From NCBI GenBank assembly GCA_028284395.1, contig JANQRV010000535.1:42869-106868 (forward strand): 64,000 bases of DNA, written 5' to 3'. This document shows positions 8,271 through 16,149 of this stretch, one piece after another. Numbering within the stretch: position 1 is the first letter of the stretch; the number at the start of each line of letters is the position of its first letter. Below the pieces are notes generated by a model. The model was given only the letters and a program-made list of their open reading frames with translations. It had not been told where the DNA came from and did no database searches. The DNA is from Saprospiraceae bacterium. Its GTDB lineage: Bacteria > Bacteroidota > Bacteroidia > Chitinophagales > Saprospiraceae. A program made the translations under genes and the position numbers.

Positions 8271-11063
8271 TTATTTCAGAATGATTATCTTTTCGGCTTG
8301 GCTTATTGTTTTGGTTTGAAATTGAAGGTAGTAAATACCAGGTTCAAGACTACTTGTTTCAATTCGGCCGACATATCCCGCCCGAACGAAAAAATTTGAT
8401 AGTAATTTGCGGATTGGCTTGCCCCCAATTGAATAGAGAAGTACGGAAAGCTGTTCCTCTTTTGGTGAGTCAAAACGAAAATAGGCATACTCCGAACCGA
8501 CGGGATTGGGGAATACGGTAATCTCTGTGCGATTGTAGGTAGGATTGCCTCCCGAATCAGTTTGAAATATGGCGTTCCTATCCAAATCTTCACTTTGCCC
8601 TAAAATCGAAATTTCTCGCAAACAAATAGCCACGGCGCCAAACGCGAGATTATCTGCATCCTGAATCCTTAAATAGTAATTTAGTGCAGGATCTAGCCCT
8701 TGAATGAAGTATTCGAAATCTCTTTGTCCGTTTCCAAAACAGTCCAGTTGTGTCAAATTTTCACAATTGCCTTCATATAGCTCAAAATAGTAGCCTCTTT
8801 CATTAATTAGCTCGTTGCTAAATGTATTTAGTTGCAAAGTTCCGGAAATAGGCCCATTAAAGGAAAGCCAAATATCTTGAAATTCACCTGTCGTGAGATT
8901 GCAATTACCAGGTAGCAGGCCTTCATAAGAGGGACTATAAATGCTATCAAATGATAGAAGACAGTTTAAAGTATCTACGACTTCTAAATGAATAGCGTCC
9001 GGACAATGATCTCCAGGATTTGAATGGCAAGTGCCATTATTAGAGTCTGGAAAGATAGCAGAATTATTGTCATTGCAATCTTCACCGTTTAACACAAATC
9101 CAGCGGGAGGCACTTCACTGTATAACACCATTTCTGGGTTCCCATAACCATCACCGTCTAAATCAGCATAGCAAGCTTTCATATTGGGGCCAAGCACTCT
9201 TTGTATCGTCAGAGAAGACTGATTACCAAATTCATCCTCGGCAAGGAAGGAATACCTGATGTAAGAACGAGAGAATGACCAGGTGGTATCAATTTCTATA
9301 GCAATAATTTCAGATGCCCTACAATCCTCTGTAAATGCAGTTATCCCACCATTATCGTCAGGAATGGGATAAATGACCGGCGGATCATTGTCATAAACCA
9401 GGAAAGTCAAATTTAATGTGTCAGGTAGTTGGCATTCAGAATCTAGATTAAGTATGTCCCATTCTTCTGTGAGAATAATCTTTTGTCCTATACCACCTTC
9501 TTTGCTGTTCTTAGGTCTTCGTCTGACATTCCCTCTCCTTGTCACGGCACTAGTCAGGTCATAGTCCCAGATACAAGGACCTTCGATATCGATTTGATCC
9601 AATAAAAAGTTGATTTCTTTGCAATTAATGGAGATGGTGTCTCCCGGTTGAAGTTGACGGCCAAACAGGTAATAACTCGGTTGGGCGTCCTCCCCTAATG
9701 ACATATAATTCTCCAGTTCACTCCACCCAGTTAGCCAAAGGGATTTTTTTTCAAAAGCACCTTTTTGTTCTCCCTGAACAACACCTCTTCTTTGATAGAA
9801 ATCAGCATCCGGATAGCTTCTTTGCGGACAATCATGATATGAGTCATCTGGATGCAATCGGGGATCCAGGGCAAGGCAATCACCATCTGCCCTCTTAAAA
9901 GCGATCCCCGGACCTCGATATATATTTTGATTTTGCGTCAAGTGATTTAAAAGTGAAGCAGCGCTAGGGTCTTCATAATCGAATTCCACTCGAACCACCT
10001 GCCTCAACAAATCCAGAGCGCTTGTCCCTTGGTTGTTAGATTGCGAAATCTTTAAGGATGCCGAGTTAATATTCCACCATACATTATTTGCGACCACCAA
10101 AGCTCCATCTTCCAATTGTTGACGACAATCCATGGTGCCCACCAAATCTTCTACTCTGATACCACCATCAGAGAAGTCAATGATCACACTATTAGCGATA
10201 AGGCCGGCAGTATTATCGATCAAACTAATACCGCCTTCGTACTGCGAATTGGAAGGGAACCTTAGGCAAGACTCTCCAATGAGTGTAGCGTTAAATATTT
10301 CAGGATTCGAAATTCTTTGATTGCTACCGATATTTCCCTTGCCCTCGATAGCGAAACTGTGTGAGTTGGTTCCATACGAATCGGTAATCAGTCCATTTTT
10401 TACGCTAAACCAATACAAGCCCCTGCCAATCCATCCATAGTCCCATTCAAATGCATCGTCCATTACATGAGACACTGCAGCATGAACAATGTCAGCATTT
10501 CCTCCATGAATCCGAATACCATCTCCTTTAGATCCAAAAACCTCGATAAAATCGATAATGGAAGATTCAACGTCTTTAAGAAACAATGCACTTCCGATTT
10601 CATTTCCATTCCCCTTGCCAGCAAAGGCGATTTTAACATAGCGAATAGCAGTGGTTCCCGTAGCTCCACCTCCAAAAACGGAGATTCCTCCCCATCCTAA
10701 ATATTCACTATTGGGATCGGGGTACAACTCGTCGGTTGTGAAAAGAATAGGTTCAGTTTCATTCCCTGATGCCAGAAGACTTGCTCCGGGCAAAACAGTC
10801 AAGTTCGACGTCTTGTGACGCTCCTCACTAGGGACCGATTTGGCGATAATCGTTGTGCCAGGCAAAATAAAAAGAGTTCCTTTTTCCAGTGTCACTGGTC
10901 CATCCAAAACGTAGATTTTATTATTTGTCCAAATCTGGAAGGGACTAATTCCCAAGTCTGCATCGGTAATGTAAACCGTATCACTTTGGGCACAGATTAC
11001 AGAGGCATTCAGTACCAACAGAAACAGTAGAAGTTTGTCAATTAAAAAGATCGTTTTTTTCAT
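8271..11063 (-). CDS. secreted beta-helix protein with T9SS sorting domain
   Basis: 930 aa. A signal peptide (LLLFLLVLNASVICAQ) is followed by right-handed beta-helix repeats at ~40-370 (LPGTTIIAK, LTVLPGASLLASG, GWGGISVFGGG, KGDGIRIHGG). A DLDGDGYG metal-binding-type loop near 632 is followed by DCNDNNSAI, then a Cys-containing pre-peptidase/CUB-like domain (DHCPDAIHL, CNLTTGEFQDIWLSF, YYLRIQDAD). Residues ~850-930 (VFPNPVGSEY to AEKIIILK) are a type A T9SS sorting domain. The protein is therefore predicted to be exported and attached or released at the surface. It is the paralogue of the truncated gene at 1-2521. It lies 15 nt after the anti-sigma gene and 12 nt before the CHAT gene, which suggests translational and functional coupling. 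The molecular function is not known. Confidence 0.88.
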   Translation of the reverse strand: MKKTIFLIDKLLLFLLVLNASVICAQSDTVYITDADLGISPFQIWTNNKIYVLDGPVTLEKGTLFILPGTTIIAKSVPSEERHKTSNLTVLPGASLLASGNETEPILFTTDELYPDPNSEYLGWGGISVFGGGATGTTAIRYVKIAFAGKGNGNEIGSALFLKDVESSIIDFIEVFGSKGDGIRIHGGNADIVHAAVSHVMDDAFEWDYGWIGRGLYWFSVKNGLITDSYGTNSHSFAIEGKGNIGSNQRISNPEIFNATLIGESCLRFPSNSQYEGGISLIDNTAGLIANSVIIDFSDGGIRVEDLVGTMDCRQQLEDGALVVANNVWWNINSASLKISQSNNQGTSALDLLRQVVRVEFDYEDPSAASLLNHLTQNQNIYRGPGIAFKRADGDCLALDPRLHPDDSYHDCPQRSYPDADFYQRRGVVQGEQKGAFEKKSLWLTGWSELENYMSLGEDAQPSYYLFGRQLQPGDTISINCKEINFLLDQIDIEGPCIWDYDLTSAVTRRGNVRRRPKNSKEGGIGQKIILTEEWDILNLDSECQLPDTLNLTFLVYDNDPPVIYPIPDDNGGITAFTEDCRASEIIAIEIDTTWSFSRSYIRYSFLAEDEFGNQSSLTIQRVLGPNMKACYADLDGDGYGNPEMVLYSEVPPAGFVLNGEDCNDNNSAIFPDSNNGTCHSNPGDHCPDAIHLEVVDTLNCLLSFDSIYSPSYEGLLPGNCNLTTGEFQDIWLSFNGPISGTLQLNTFSNELINERGYYFELYEGNCENLTQLDCFGNGQRDFEYFIQGLDPALNYYLRIQDADNLAFGAVAICLREISILGQSEDLDRNAIFQTDSGGNPTYNRTEITVFPNPVGSEYAYFRFDSPKEEQLSVLLYSIGGKPIRKLLSNFFVRAGYVGRIETSSLEPGIYYLQFQTKTISQAEKIIILK

Positions 11064-11078
11064 TTGGCCGGGGTAATA

Positions 11079-11891
11079 TTATAAGTATTTCAATAAATCT
11101 TGTGCCGCCGCATATTTATCAGACTTCGGTAAGACCTTTTGCAGTCTTTCCCTGGCAGTCTCCAGCTTTTGTTGTCTCAGATAAATAAGTGCCAGGTAAA
11201 AGTCCAATTCATTCTGGATCGGACTACCGCCCGAGCCATCGATCGATTCCAGATAGCCTTGTGCTTCCGCATATTGCCCATGTTGATAAGCAATCTGGCC
11301 AAGGTAATAGGTCACGAACAGATCGGTGAAACCCTCCGCCTGCTCCCCAACCTTTTCCAGCACTACTTTTGCCTCTGAAAACTGCTGCTGCCTTAAGTGT
11401 TCCATGCCAACTTCAATCAAGGAATCGCGTTCTGCATCTACGGCTCTACCAGCACCAGGGGCAGCCAGAAATGCCTCGAAGAGTTCACCATCGGCCACCT
11501 CAAAATGGCTATCGGCCAGTTGCTGGTAATCAGGTTTAGGTATGGCTAATAAGTAAAGTGCTACTACAATCAATAGCAACAGGACGGCAGCGATGGCCAA
11601 ACTACGGCTATTGGGGAACCTAACCACTTTTGCTTCGCGCTGCGGATCAGGCTTTTTTTTACTATTGGCTTTCTGCCCTTCCTCTTCGTATACCTCATCG
11701 ATCGAATCCAGGATCACCTGTCTTTCCTCCAGAGCCTGCAGGCCACCGATGATCTCCCGGCGAAGTTCGACCGACTCCCGCAATTGAGCATCGACCACCA
11801 TATCTCTTTCAAATGCCGTCTTTTCCACGGCACTCATTCTATCCAAAAGGTAGTCATCGATCTTGTCACTGTTATCCATAAGATTATTCAT
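11079..11891 (-). CDS. membrane-anchored anti-sigma-like protein with periplasmic TPR domain
   Basis: 270 aa. The N-terminal segment (IDDYLLDRMSAVEKTAFERD, ~11-30) follows the pattern of Bacteroidota anti-sigma factors whose zinc-finger-like helix lacks Cys/His ligands. One transmembrane helix lies at ~98-117 (LAIAAVLLLLIVVALYLLAI). The C-terminal part (~156-265) is built of TPR repeats (FSEAKVVLEKVGE, QYAEAQGYLESIDG, LETARERLQKVLP) and would face the periplasm. The start codon overlaps the end of the sigma-factor gene by 8 nt (start 11891, sigma stop 11884-11886); a second in-frame ATG at 11879 is possible. Overlap with an ECF sigma gene supports an anti-sigma role. The TPR half may sense the secreted proteins or protease encoded downstream (inference). 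Confidence 0.82.
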   Translation of the reverse strand: MNNLMDNSDKIDDYLLDRMSAVEKTAFERDMVVDAQLRESVELRREIIGGLQALEERQVILDSIDEVYEEEGQKANSKKKPDPQREAKVVRFPNSRSLAIAAVLLLLIVVALYLLAIPKPDYQQLADSHFEVADGELFEAFLAAPGAGRAVDAERDSLIEVGMEHLRQQQFSEAKVVLEKVGEQAEGFTDLFVTYYLGQIAYQHGQYAEAQGYLESIDGSGGSPIQNELDFYLALIYLRQQKLETARERLQKVLPKSDKYAAAQDLLKYL

Positions 11892-12444
11892 TGATGAGTT
11901 GCATATACTTGGCCTCTAGTTCCTGAAGGCATTTACGCCTCCGTTGTTTGGCATAATCGTACTTGAATCCGAAAAAATCTCCGATCTCCTTCAGTGGCTG
12001 TTTATAAACATAAAACTTGATTAAGATTTCTTTACAATGTTTCCCCAAATTGTCCAGGGCTCGACTTAACCTGGCATTAACCCCGTCGAGGTCAAAATCG
12101 AGCGGCTCTTCCTCTAACATTTGCTCTATCAGGATGCTGTCCGAATCATCGAGGTCCAGAAATATCTTTTCTCTCTTGTCTCGCTTAAATTTCTCCTTGC
12201 ATTGGTTGCGGAAGGCGCCAAAAATATATCCTTTAATAGAGTTGATTTTCAACGGCTCCTTGTGGTTTTTGAGTTTCCAGAACAGCGCCAGCCAGACCTC
12301 CTGATAAAAATCCTTGGCCTCTTCCCTGGTCCCACCTCGATCAACCAGATATTTGGTACATTTTGGTAGCAGTTCTCGATTCAAGTCTCTGATGACCTCT
12401 CGATCTCCTCTTCGAATACACTCGATCAATGCATCATTATCCAT
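11884..12444 (-). CDS. ECF-type RNA polymerase sigma-70 factor
   Basis: 186 aa, the normal size of an ECF sigma factor. Region 2 (~25-95) is visible as EEAKDFYQEVWLALFWKLKN and IKGYIFGAFRNQCKEKFKR; region 4 (~130-180) as ALDNLGKHCKEILIKFYVY, then LKEIGDFFGFKYDYAKQRRR, the helix-turn-helix recognising the -35 element. It is the first gene of the CHAT operon and overlaps the anti-sigma-like gene, so it probably controls its own operon and perhaps the divergent metallopeptidase. Such sigma factors with a TPR/CHAT neighbourhood are recurrent in saprospirian genomes, to my recollection. The target promoters are not known. Confidence 0.92.
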   Translation of the reverse strand: MDNDALIECIRRGDREVIRDLNRELLPKCTKYLVDRGGTREEAKDFYQEVWLALFWKLKNHKEPLKINSIKGYIFGAFRNQCKEKFKRDKREKIFLDLDDSDSILIEQMLEEEPLDFDLDGVNARLSRALDNLGKHCKEILIKFYVYKQPLKEIGDFFGFKYDYAKQRRRKCLQELEAKYMQLINE

Positions 12445-12572
12445 TTAAGCAATTATTTAATTATTCTAACTAAAAATAAAAATTTGATTCGCTCTGAGTA
12501 GAAAACTGCTTATATTTTAGGATATTTTTTTGATAAGTGTATTCCCTTGTTTACCTATTTAGTAGACTTTAT
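12445..12572. promoter_or_regulatory. divergent promoter region between sigma factor and metallopeptidase
   Basis: This 128-bp stretch is strongly AT-rich and separates two divergent start codons. I see no perfect TAnnTTTG element, only a T-tract near 12524 on the plus strand, and no clear palindrome. An ECF-type autoregulated promoter could be here, but none can be named from the sequence. Confidence 0.4.
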
Positions 12573-14138
12573 ATGAAAAAGGTGATCATCCGTAATCATA
12601 AATATTTTCCGTGGCAATTGTTGTCTACGATTTTATTGGTCGGCATGCTGCAATGCCTTTCCTCAAGGTCCTTTTGTCAGACAGATCAGGAAGTAGTAGA
12701 ACAAATTGCGGAAAAACTTCAGCGGGCGGTCGGCGACTTCAGAGAGGATTGGCCGGAGATCGTAATTCTCGACAAGGGGGGCCATATGGCTTCCTACGTC
12801 TCCAGAGGTGAACAAAACTGGATTTACATCGATCGCAAAGCACTGGAAGCATGCCGGCGTCTTGGACGGCATTTTGAAAACGGACTGGCCTTTTTAATCG
12901 GCCATGAATTGGCTCATTTTTACCAGGAATACGATTGGTCCGAAGCCTATTTTTCAAATCATTTCCGAAGTGTTCCGGTAGCTGCGATTGAGAAGAAATT
13001 AGAAATGGAAGCGGATCTCTACGGCAGTTTCCTAGCTAAACAAGCCGGTTACGAAATTGATAAAATAGCAGAGCCGTTACTCAGGATACTGTATCAAACT
13101 TATCAACAAACGGTCAACGAAACTGCTCTATATCCGGCTCTGGAGGAAAGAATTGAATTGGCAGCAAATTCCTGTATCACCGCCCACGACTATCACAATG
13201 CCTTCCATACTGCCAATTATCTTCTCGTAGCCGGTCAACCCCAACTTGCATTGATGATTTACAATTTCATCAATGAGAAAATTAAGTCTTATGAACTACA
13301 CCTGACCATTGCCACCGCCAGCAACGATGTACTTTTGAAAAAAGATCCTTTACCACTCAAATATCCATTGCAAATCAGCAGCGATATTCCGATCACCAGG
13401 GATCAGAACATTTTCCTCATTCCGAAGCTGCTGGAAATGGCATTGGAAAATAGCGAGAAAGCCCTTCTATTTGATGCCCATTCAATTCCCGCTCAATTGA
13501 ACCGATTGCTGGCACTTGAGCTACGGGGAGATCCCCATTCGGCAGAAAACCACCTATCCGAGTTATACCGCCTGAAAAGTCTAAATGAATGGGAAGAAGA
13601 CCAACTCACACTAGTAAGTGCCAATCTGAAAGCCAGGAATGGAGCCGCGGAAGAGGCCTTAAATAGATTGGCAAAAGTAGATCCAAAGCATCCTAACCTT
13701 TACCGGAAAGCCCAGTTCAATGTTAATGTCCTCAAAGGTGAAAATGGAGAAAGCATACCCAGTCTAGTCAAAGAAACACTCGACCAGAGTGGAATGAATC
13801 AACTGCGCGCTTTCAAAAAAAAGTTGCCGACCCTCATTTTACCTCGCCGCTACCAATTAGACATTGAGGAATTGTCCGGAACTGTCTTATGTCGTTTGTC
13901 CGGAAAGAAGGTGGATGCCAAAGTGCAAAGGTTCTACGATCCCAATATTGAAAGAGAAGGGGTGAAGGTCGGAAAAACAAAATCGGAATTGACAAAATTC
14001 TTGCCTGCAAGATACATTCAGACTCTAGAAACCGAAAGTGGAGAATACATTTTTAACCCTAAGTATAACCTGATCCTGAAATTCGATCGGGATGACCGTC
14101 TAATTGAGTGGGGGCGGGTGATTATTCGGGTGGAGTGA
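12573..14138 (+). CDS. secreted M48-like zinc metallopeptidase with TPR region
   Basis: 521 aa from the ATG at 12573; an in-frame GTG 36 nt upstream is less likely, because the signal peptide (KKVIIRNHKYFPWQLLSTILLVG) starts properly at this ATG. The zinc site is H111-E-L-A-H115 inside FLIGHELAHFYQEYDW, with Glu146 of EMEADLYG as the probable third ligand, the arrangement of family M48. Downstream (~205-430) the sequence is helical with TPR-like units (NAFHTANYLLVAGQPQLALMI, GAAEEALNRLAKVDPKHPNL). The gene is transcribed away from the ECF sigma gene, with 128 nt between the two starts, so both could respond to one regulatory region. It may act together with the CHAT protease in processing secreted proteins (inference). 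Confidence 0.85.
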   Translation: MKKVIIRNHKYFPWQLLSTILLVGMLQCLSSRSFCQTDQEVVEQIAEKLQRAVGDFREDWPEIVILDKGGHMASYVSRGEQNWIYIDRKALEACRRLGRHFENGLAFLIGHELAHFYQEYDWSEAYFSNHFRSVPVAAIEKKLEMEADLYGSFLAKQAGYEIDKIAEPLLRILYQTYQQTVNETALYPALEERIELAANSCITAHDYHNAFHTANYLLVAGQPQLALMIYNFINEKIKSYELHLTIATASNDVLLKKDPLPLKYPLQISSDIPITRDQNIFLIPKLLEMALENSEKALLFDAHSIPAQLNRLLALELRGDPHSAENHLSELYRLKSLNEWEEDQLTLVSANLKARNGAAEEALNRLAKVDPKHPNLYRKAQFNVNVLKGENGESIPSLVKETLDQSGMNQLRAFKKKLPTLILPRRYQLDIEELSGTVLCRLSGKKVDAKVQRFYDPNIEREGVKVGKTKSELTKFLPARYIQTLETESGEYIFNPKYNLILKFDRDDRLIEWGRVIIRVE

Positions 14139-14202
14139 TTGGTCAAGGATTCAACTTCTTGTGATTCTCCGTACTTAATCTGCAATCCATTTAATTTGAG
14201 TA

Positions 14203-14258
14203 CCCCCATGACAAAAATCCCCACCCCCAAATGACATTTCTCTCCCCTCCCCACCCCC
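14203..14258 (-). other. C-rich tract with six runs of four or five C (G-quadruplex potential on minus strand)
   Basis: Runs of C4-C5 occur at 14203, 14219, 14224, 14244, 14249 and 14254. The 11-mer CCCCACCCCCA occurs at 14219 and again at 14249. Read on the minus strand this is G5-T-G4-A-G4 plus further runs, a potential G-quadruplex. It lies 110-165 nt upstream of the universal stress protein gene. The 229-nt gap from 14139 to 14367 holds nothing else besides the palindrome at 14298. Confidence 0.5.
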
Positions 14259-14297
14259 ATCCATCCTATTTTTGAAGAAAGGCCCCAAAAAGCCTCA

Positions 14298-14309
14298 TGA
14301 CATTCATCA
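14298..14309. promoter_or_regulatory. CRP/FNR-type palindrome TGACATTCATCA upstream of the Usp gene
   Basis: TGA-N6-TCA half-sites, 58 nt before the ATG of the universal stress protein. The identical 12-mer occurs inverted upstream of the P-type ATPase (19582-19593). A near copy (TGACAAAAATCC) is at 14209. Confidence 0.5.
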
Positions 14310-14367
14310 TCTACACAAGATGCTGCATTTGCAGATTAGCCATTAGATCACAAAACGAACGTGCCAC

Positions 14368-15207
14368 ATGAAAAAGATACTCTTTCCAACAGACTATTCA
14401 AGTGCTGCCCGACACGCCTTTATTTATGCCCTGGGAGTAGCCCGGCATCTAAAGAGCGAAATTATTGTATTTCATGCTTACCAGATTCCCCGGATCCGAG
14501 GGGGCGCCAATCTGCCGAGGACGATGGAGGAAACGTACGCGAGCATGCGTGCTGAAGAGAAGGAGAAGTTTGATAAACATTGCACGGCGCTGCGAAACCT
14601 TGCCGATAAGAAGGGGTTCGACGATGTACAGCTCATTAATTTGGCACAAGAAGGGGGTTCCATTGCTTCCATCGTTGGGACGGCCAAAAAGATGGAAACG
14701 GATCTCATCGTGATGGGGACTACCGGGGCCTCGGGCTTCAAGGAAGTTTTCTTGGGAAGCATTGCCGGCGAAGTGATGGAACGGGCTGATTGTCCGGTCT
14801 TGGCAGTACCGGAAAAAGCGGAATTCAACGGCAGCATCCACCAAATTGCCGTCACGACCACTTTCAAAGAGGAGGAAAAAATGGCGCTATGGAAGACGCT
14901 TGATTTTGCCAAGTATTTTAATGCAAACGTCATTTGTCTCCACGTCAATTTGGAGCAGGCGGAATTCGTCAATTATCATGTGGCTATGTTGCAAAAGGAA
15001 TTCGAACACGAAACCAGTCTTAGTTTCCGGGTCGTTGATGGCAACAATCTGGAAAAGGCACTTGCTCATTTCCTCGATGAGCACGACATTGATATTTTGG
15101 CCATGCTGACCCATAAAAGGTCGGTGGTCGAAGAACTGTTCAATTACAGTCGAACGAAAAAGATGGTTTATCATTCCAAGACTCCCATCCTGGCCATACA
15201 AGCTTAA
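14368..15207 (+). CDS. tandem-domain universal stress protein (UspA family)
   Basis: 279 aa made of two Usp domains (~1-148 and ~150-279). The first has the ATP-binding signature G-x2-G-x9-G(S/T) seen as MGTTGASGFKEVFLGSIAG near residues 115-133, and it starts with the typical KKILFPTDYSSAARHA strand-helix. The second domain (IHQIAVTTTFKEEEK to SKTPILAIQA) lacks that glycine pattern and is probably structural. Usp proteins bind ATP in the cytoplasm and accumulate in hypoxia, starvation or stasis. It is the first gene of a stress island with two PPK2 kinases 83 nt downstream. The CRP/FNR-like site at 14298 suggests regulation by a CRP/FNR-family factor. Confidence 0.93.
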   Translation: MKKILFPTDYSSAARHAFIYALGVARHLKSEIIVFHAYQIPRIRGGANLPRTMEETYASMRAEEKEKFDKHCTALRNLADKKGFDDVQLINLAQEGGSIASIVGTAKKMETDLIVMGTTGASGFKEVFLGSIAGEVMERADCPVLAVPEKAEFNGSIHQIAVTTTFKEEEKMALWKTLDFAKYFNANVICLHVNLEQAEFVNYHVAMLQKEFEHETSLSFRVVDGNNLEKALAHFLDEHDIDILAMLTHKRSVVEELFNYSRTKKMVYHSKTPILAIQA

Positions 15208-15255
15208 TGCCGTGAGTCGCAGTTGAATATTCTGCCGTCGTTTTTTTATCTTGTT

Positions 15256-15280
15256 GACTGATATTTTTTGACAATCAGTC
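15256..15280. promoter_or_regulatory. inverted repeat GACTGAT-N11-ATCAGTC before the first PPK2 gene
   Basis: Perfect 7-bp arms at 15256-15262 and 15274-15280 with an 11-nt loop, ending 10 nt before the start codon at 15291. It could be an operator or a translation-modulating hairpin. It does not match the TGAC-N5-TCA pattern of the neighbouring promoters. Confidence 0.35.
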
Positions 15281-15290
15281 CATTACCTGT

Positions 15291-16145
15291 ATGAACGGCG
15301 ACTTTTTCACCAATCGGACCTTGACGAGACTCAAGACTAGAGATGATTTACTCCAACTGTTGGATAAGAAGAATGTCCAGTACGAGAAAGTAAAAAGAAA
15401 AGTGCTTTACAACCGGGAGTTGGAGCAACTTCAACTGGAACTACTGAAACTACAGCGCTGGATTTTAGAAAACAACAAAAGGGTGGTAATCATTTTTGAG
15501 GGGCGTGATGCAGCGGGCAAGGGTGGAGCCATCAAGCGATTTAAGAAGTATCTGAATCCAAGGTCGGCGCGCTCGGTGGCATTGGGCAAACCCTCCGATA
15601 TTGAGAAAGGTCAGTGGTACTTTCGCCGACACATCAAAGAATTACCCAACCCGGGAGAGATCGTTTTTTTCGATCGGAGTTGGTACAATCGGGCGGTTGT
15701 AGAGCCGGTAATGGGCTTTTGCACCCAAGAAGAATACCGAATATTCATTCAACAGGTTCCCGAATTTGAGCATATGTTGTACGAAGACGGTGTTCGGATC
15801 ATCAAATTGTGGTTTTCCATTTCCAATGCCGAACAGGCGAAAAGATTTAAAGAGCGACAAACGAATCCACTCAAACAATGGAAGATTAGTCCGGTAGACC
15901 TTAAATCCCGCGATCTCTGGGAAGAATACAGTCGCTACATCCTGGAAATGTTTGCGAAGACGCACAACAACTTCAGTCCTTGGATGATCGTTCGGACCGA
16001 TGAAAAACGACAGGCTCGTCTCGAAAGCATCCGTTACGTCTTATCTCAGTTTGCTTACGATGGGAAGGAAGAGGCTCAGGTAAATCTGACTCCCGATCCA
16101 AATATTGTACAACGCTTTCACCGGTTGATATTCGAAAAGAAATAA
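15291..16145 (+). CDS. ppk2: polyphosphate kinase 2 (PPK2, class I-like)
   Basis: 284 aa, the usual PPK2 length. The Walker A loop is EGRDAAGKGGAIKRF (~70-84), the Walker B/lid segment is FFDRSWYNRAVVEPVMGF (~126-143), and the conserved NPRSARSVALGKPSDIEKGQWYFRR-type block lies between them (~89-113). Class I PPK2 enzymes transfer phosphate from polyphosphate to nucleoside diphosphates, making ATP or GTP, and can run in reverse. All key residues are present, including the Asp of GRD. It sits 4 nt before a second PPK2 gene and after a universal stress protein, which suggests a role in energy supply during stasis. Cytoplasmic. Confidence 0.95.
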   Translation: MNGDFFTNRTLTRLKTRDDLLQLLDKKNVQYEKVKRKVLYNRELEQLQLELLKLQRWILENNKRVVIIFEGRDAAGKGGAIKRFKKYLNPRSARSVALGKPSDIEKGQWYFRRHIKELPNPGEIVFFDRSWYNRAVVEPVMGFCTQEEYRIFIQQVPEFEHMLYEDGVRIIKLWFSISNAEQAKRFKERQTNPLKQWKISPVDLKSRDLWEEYSRYILEMFAKTHNNFSPWMIVRTDEKRQARLESIRYVLSQFAYDGKEEAQVNLTPDPNIVQRFHRLIFEKK

Positions 16146-16149
16146 GGCC

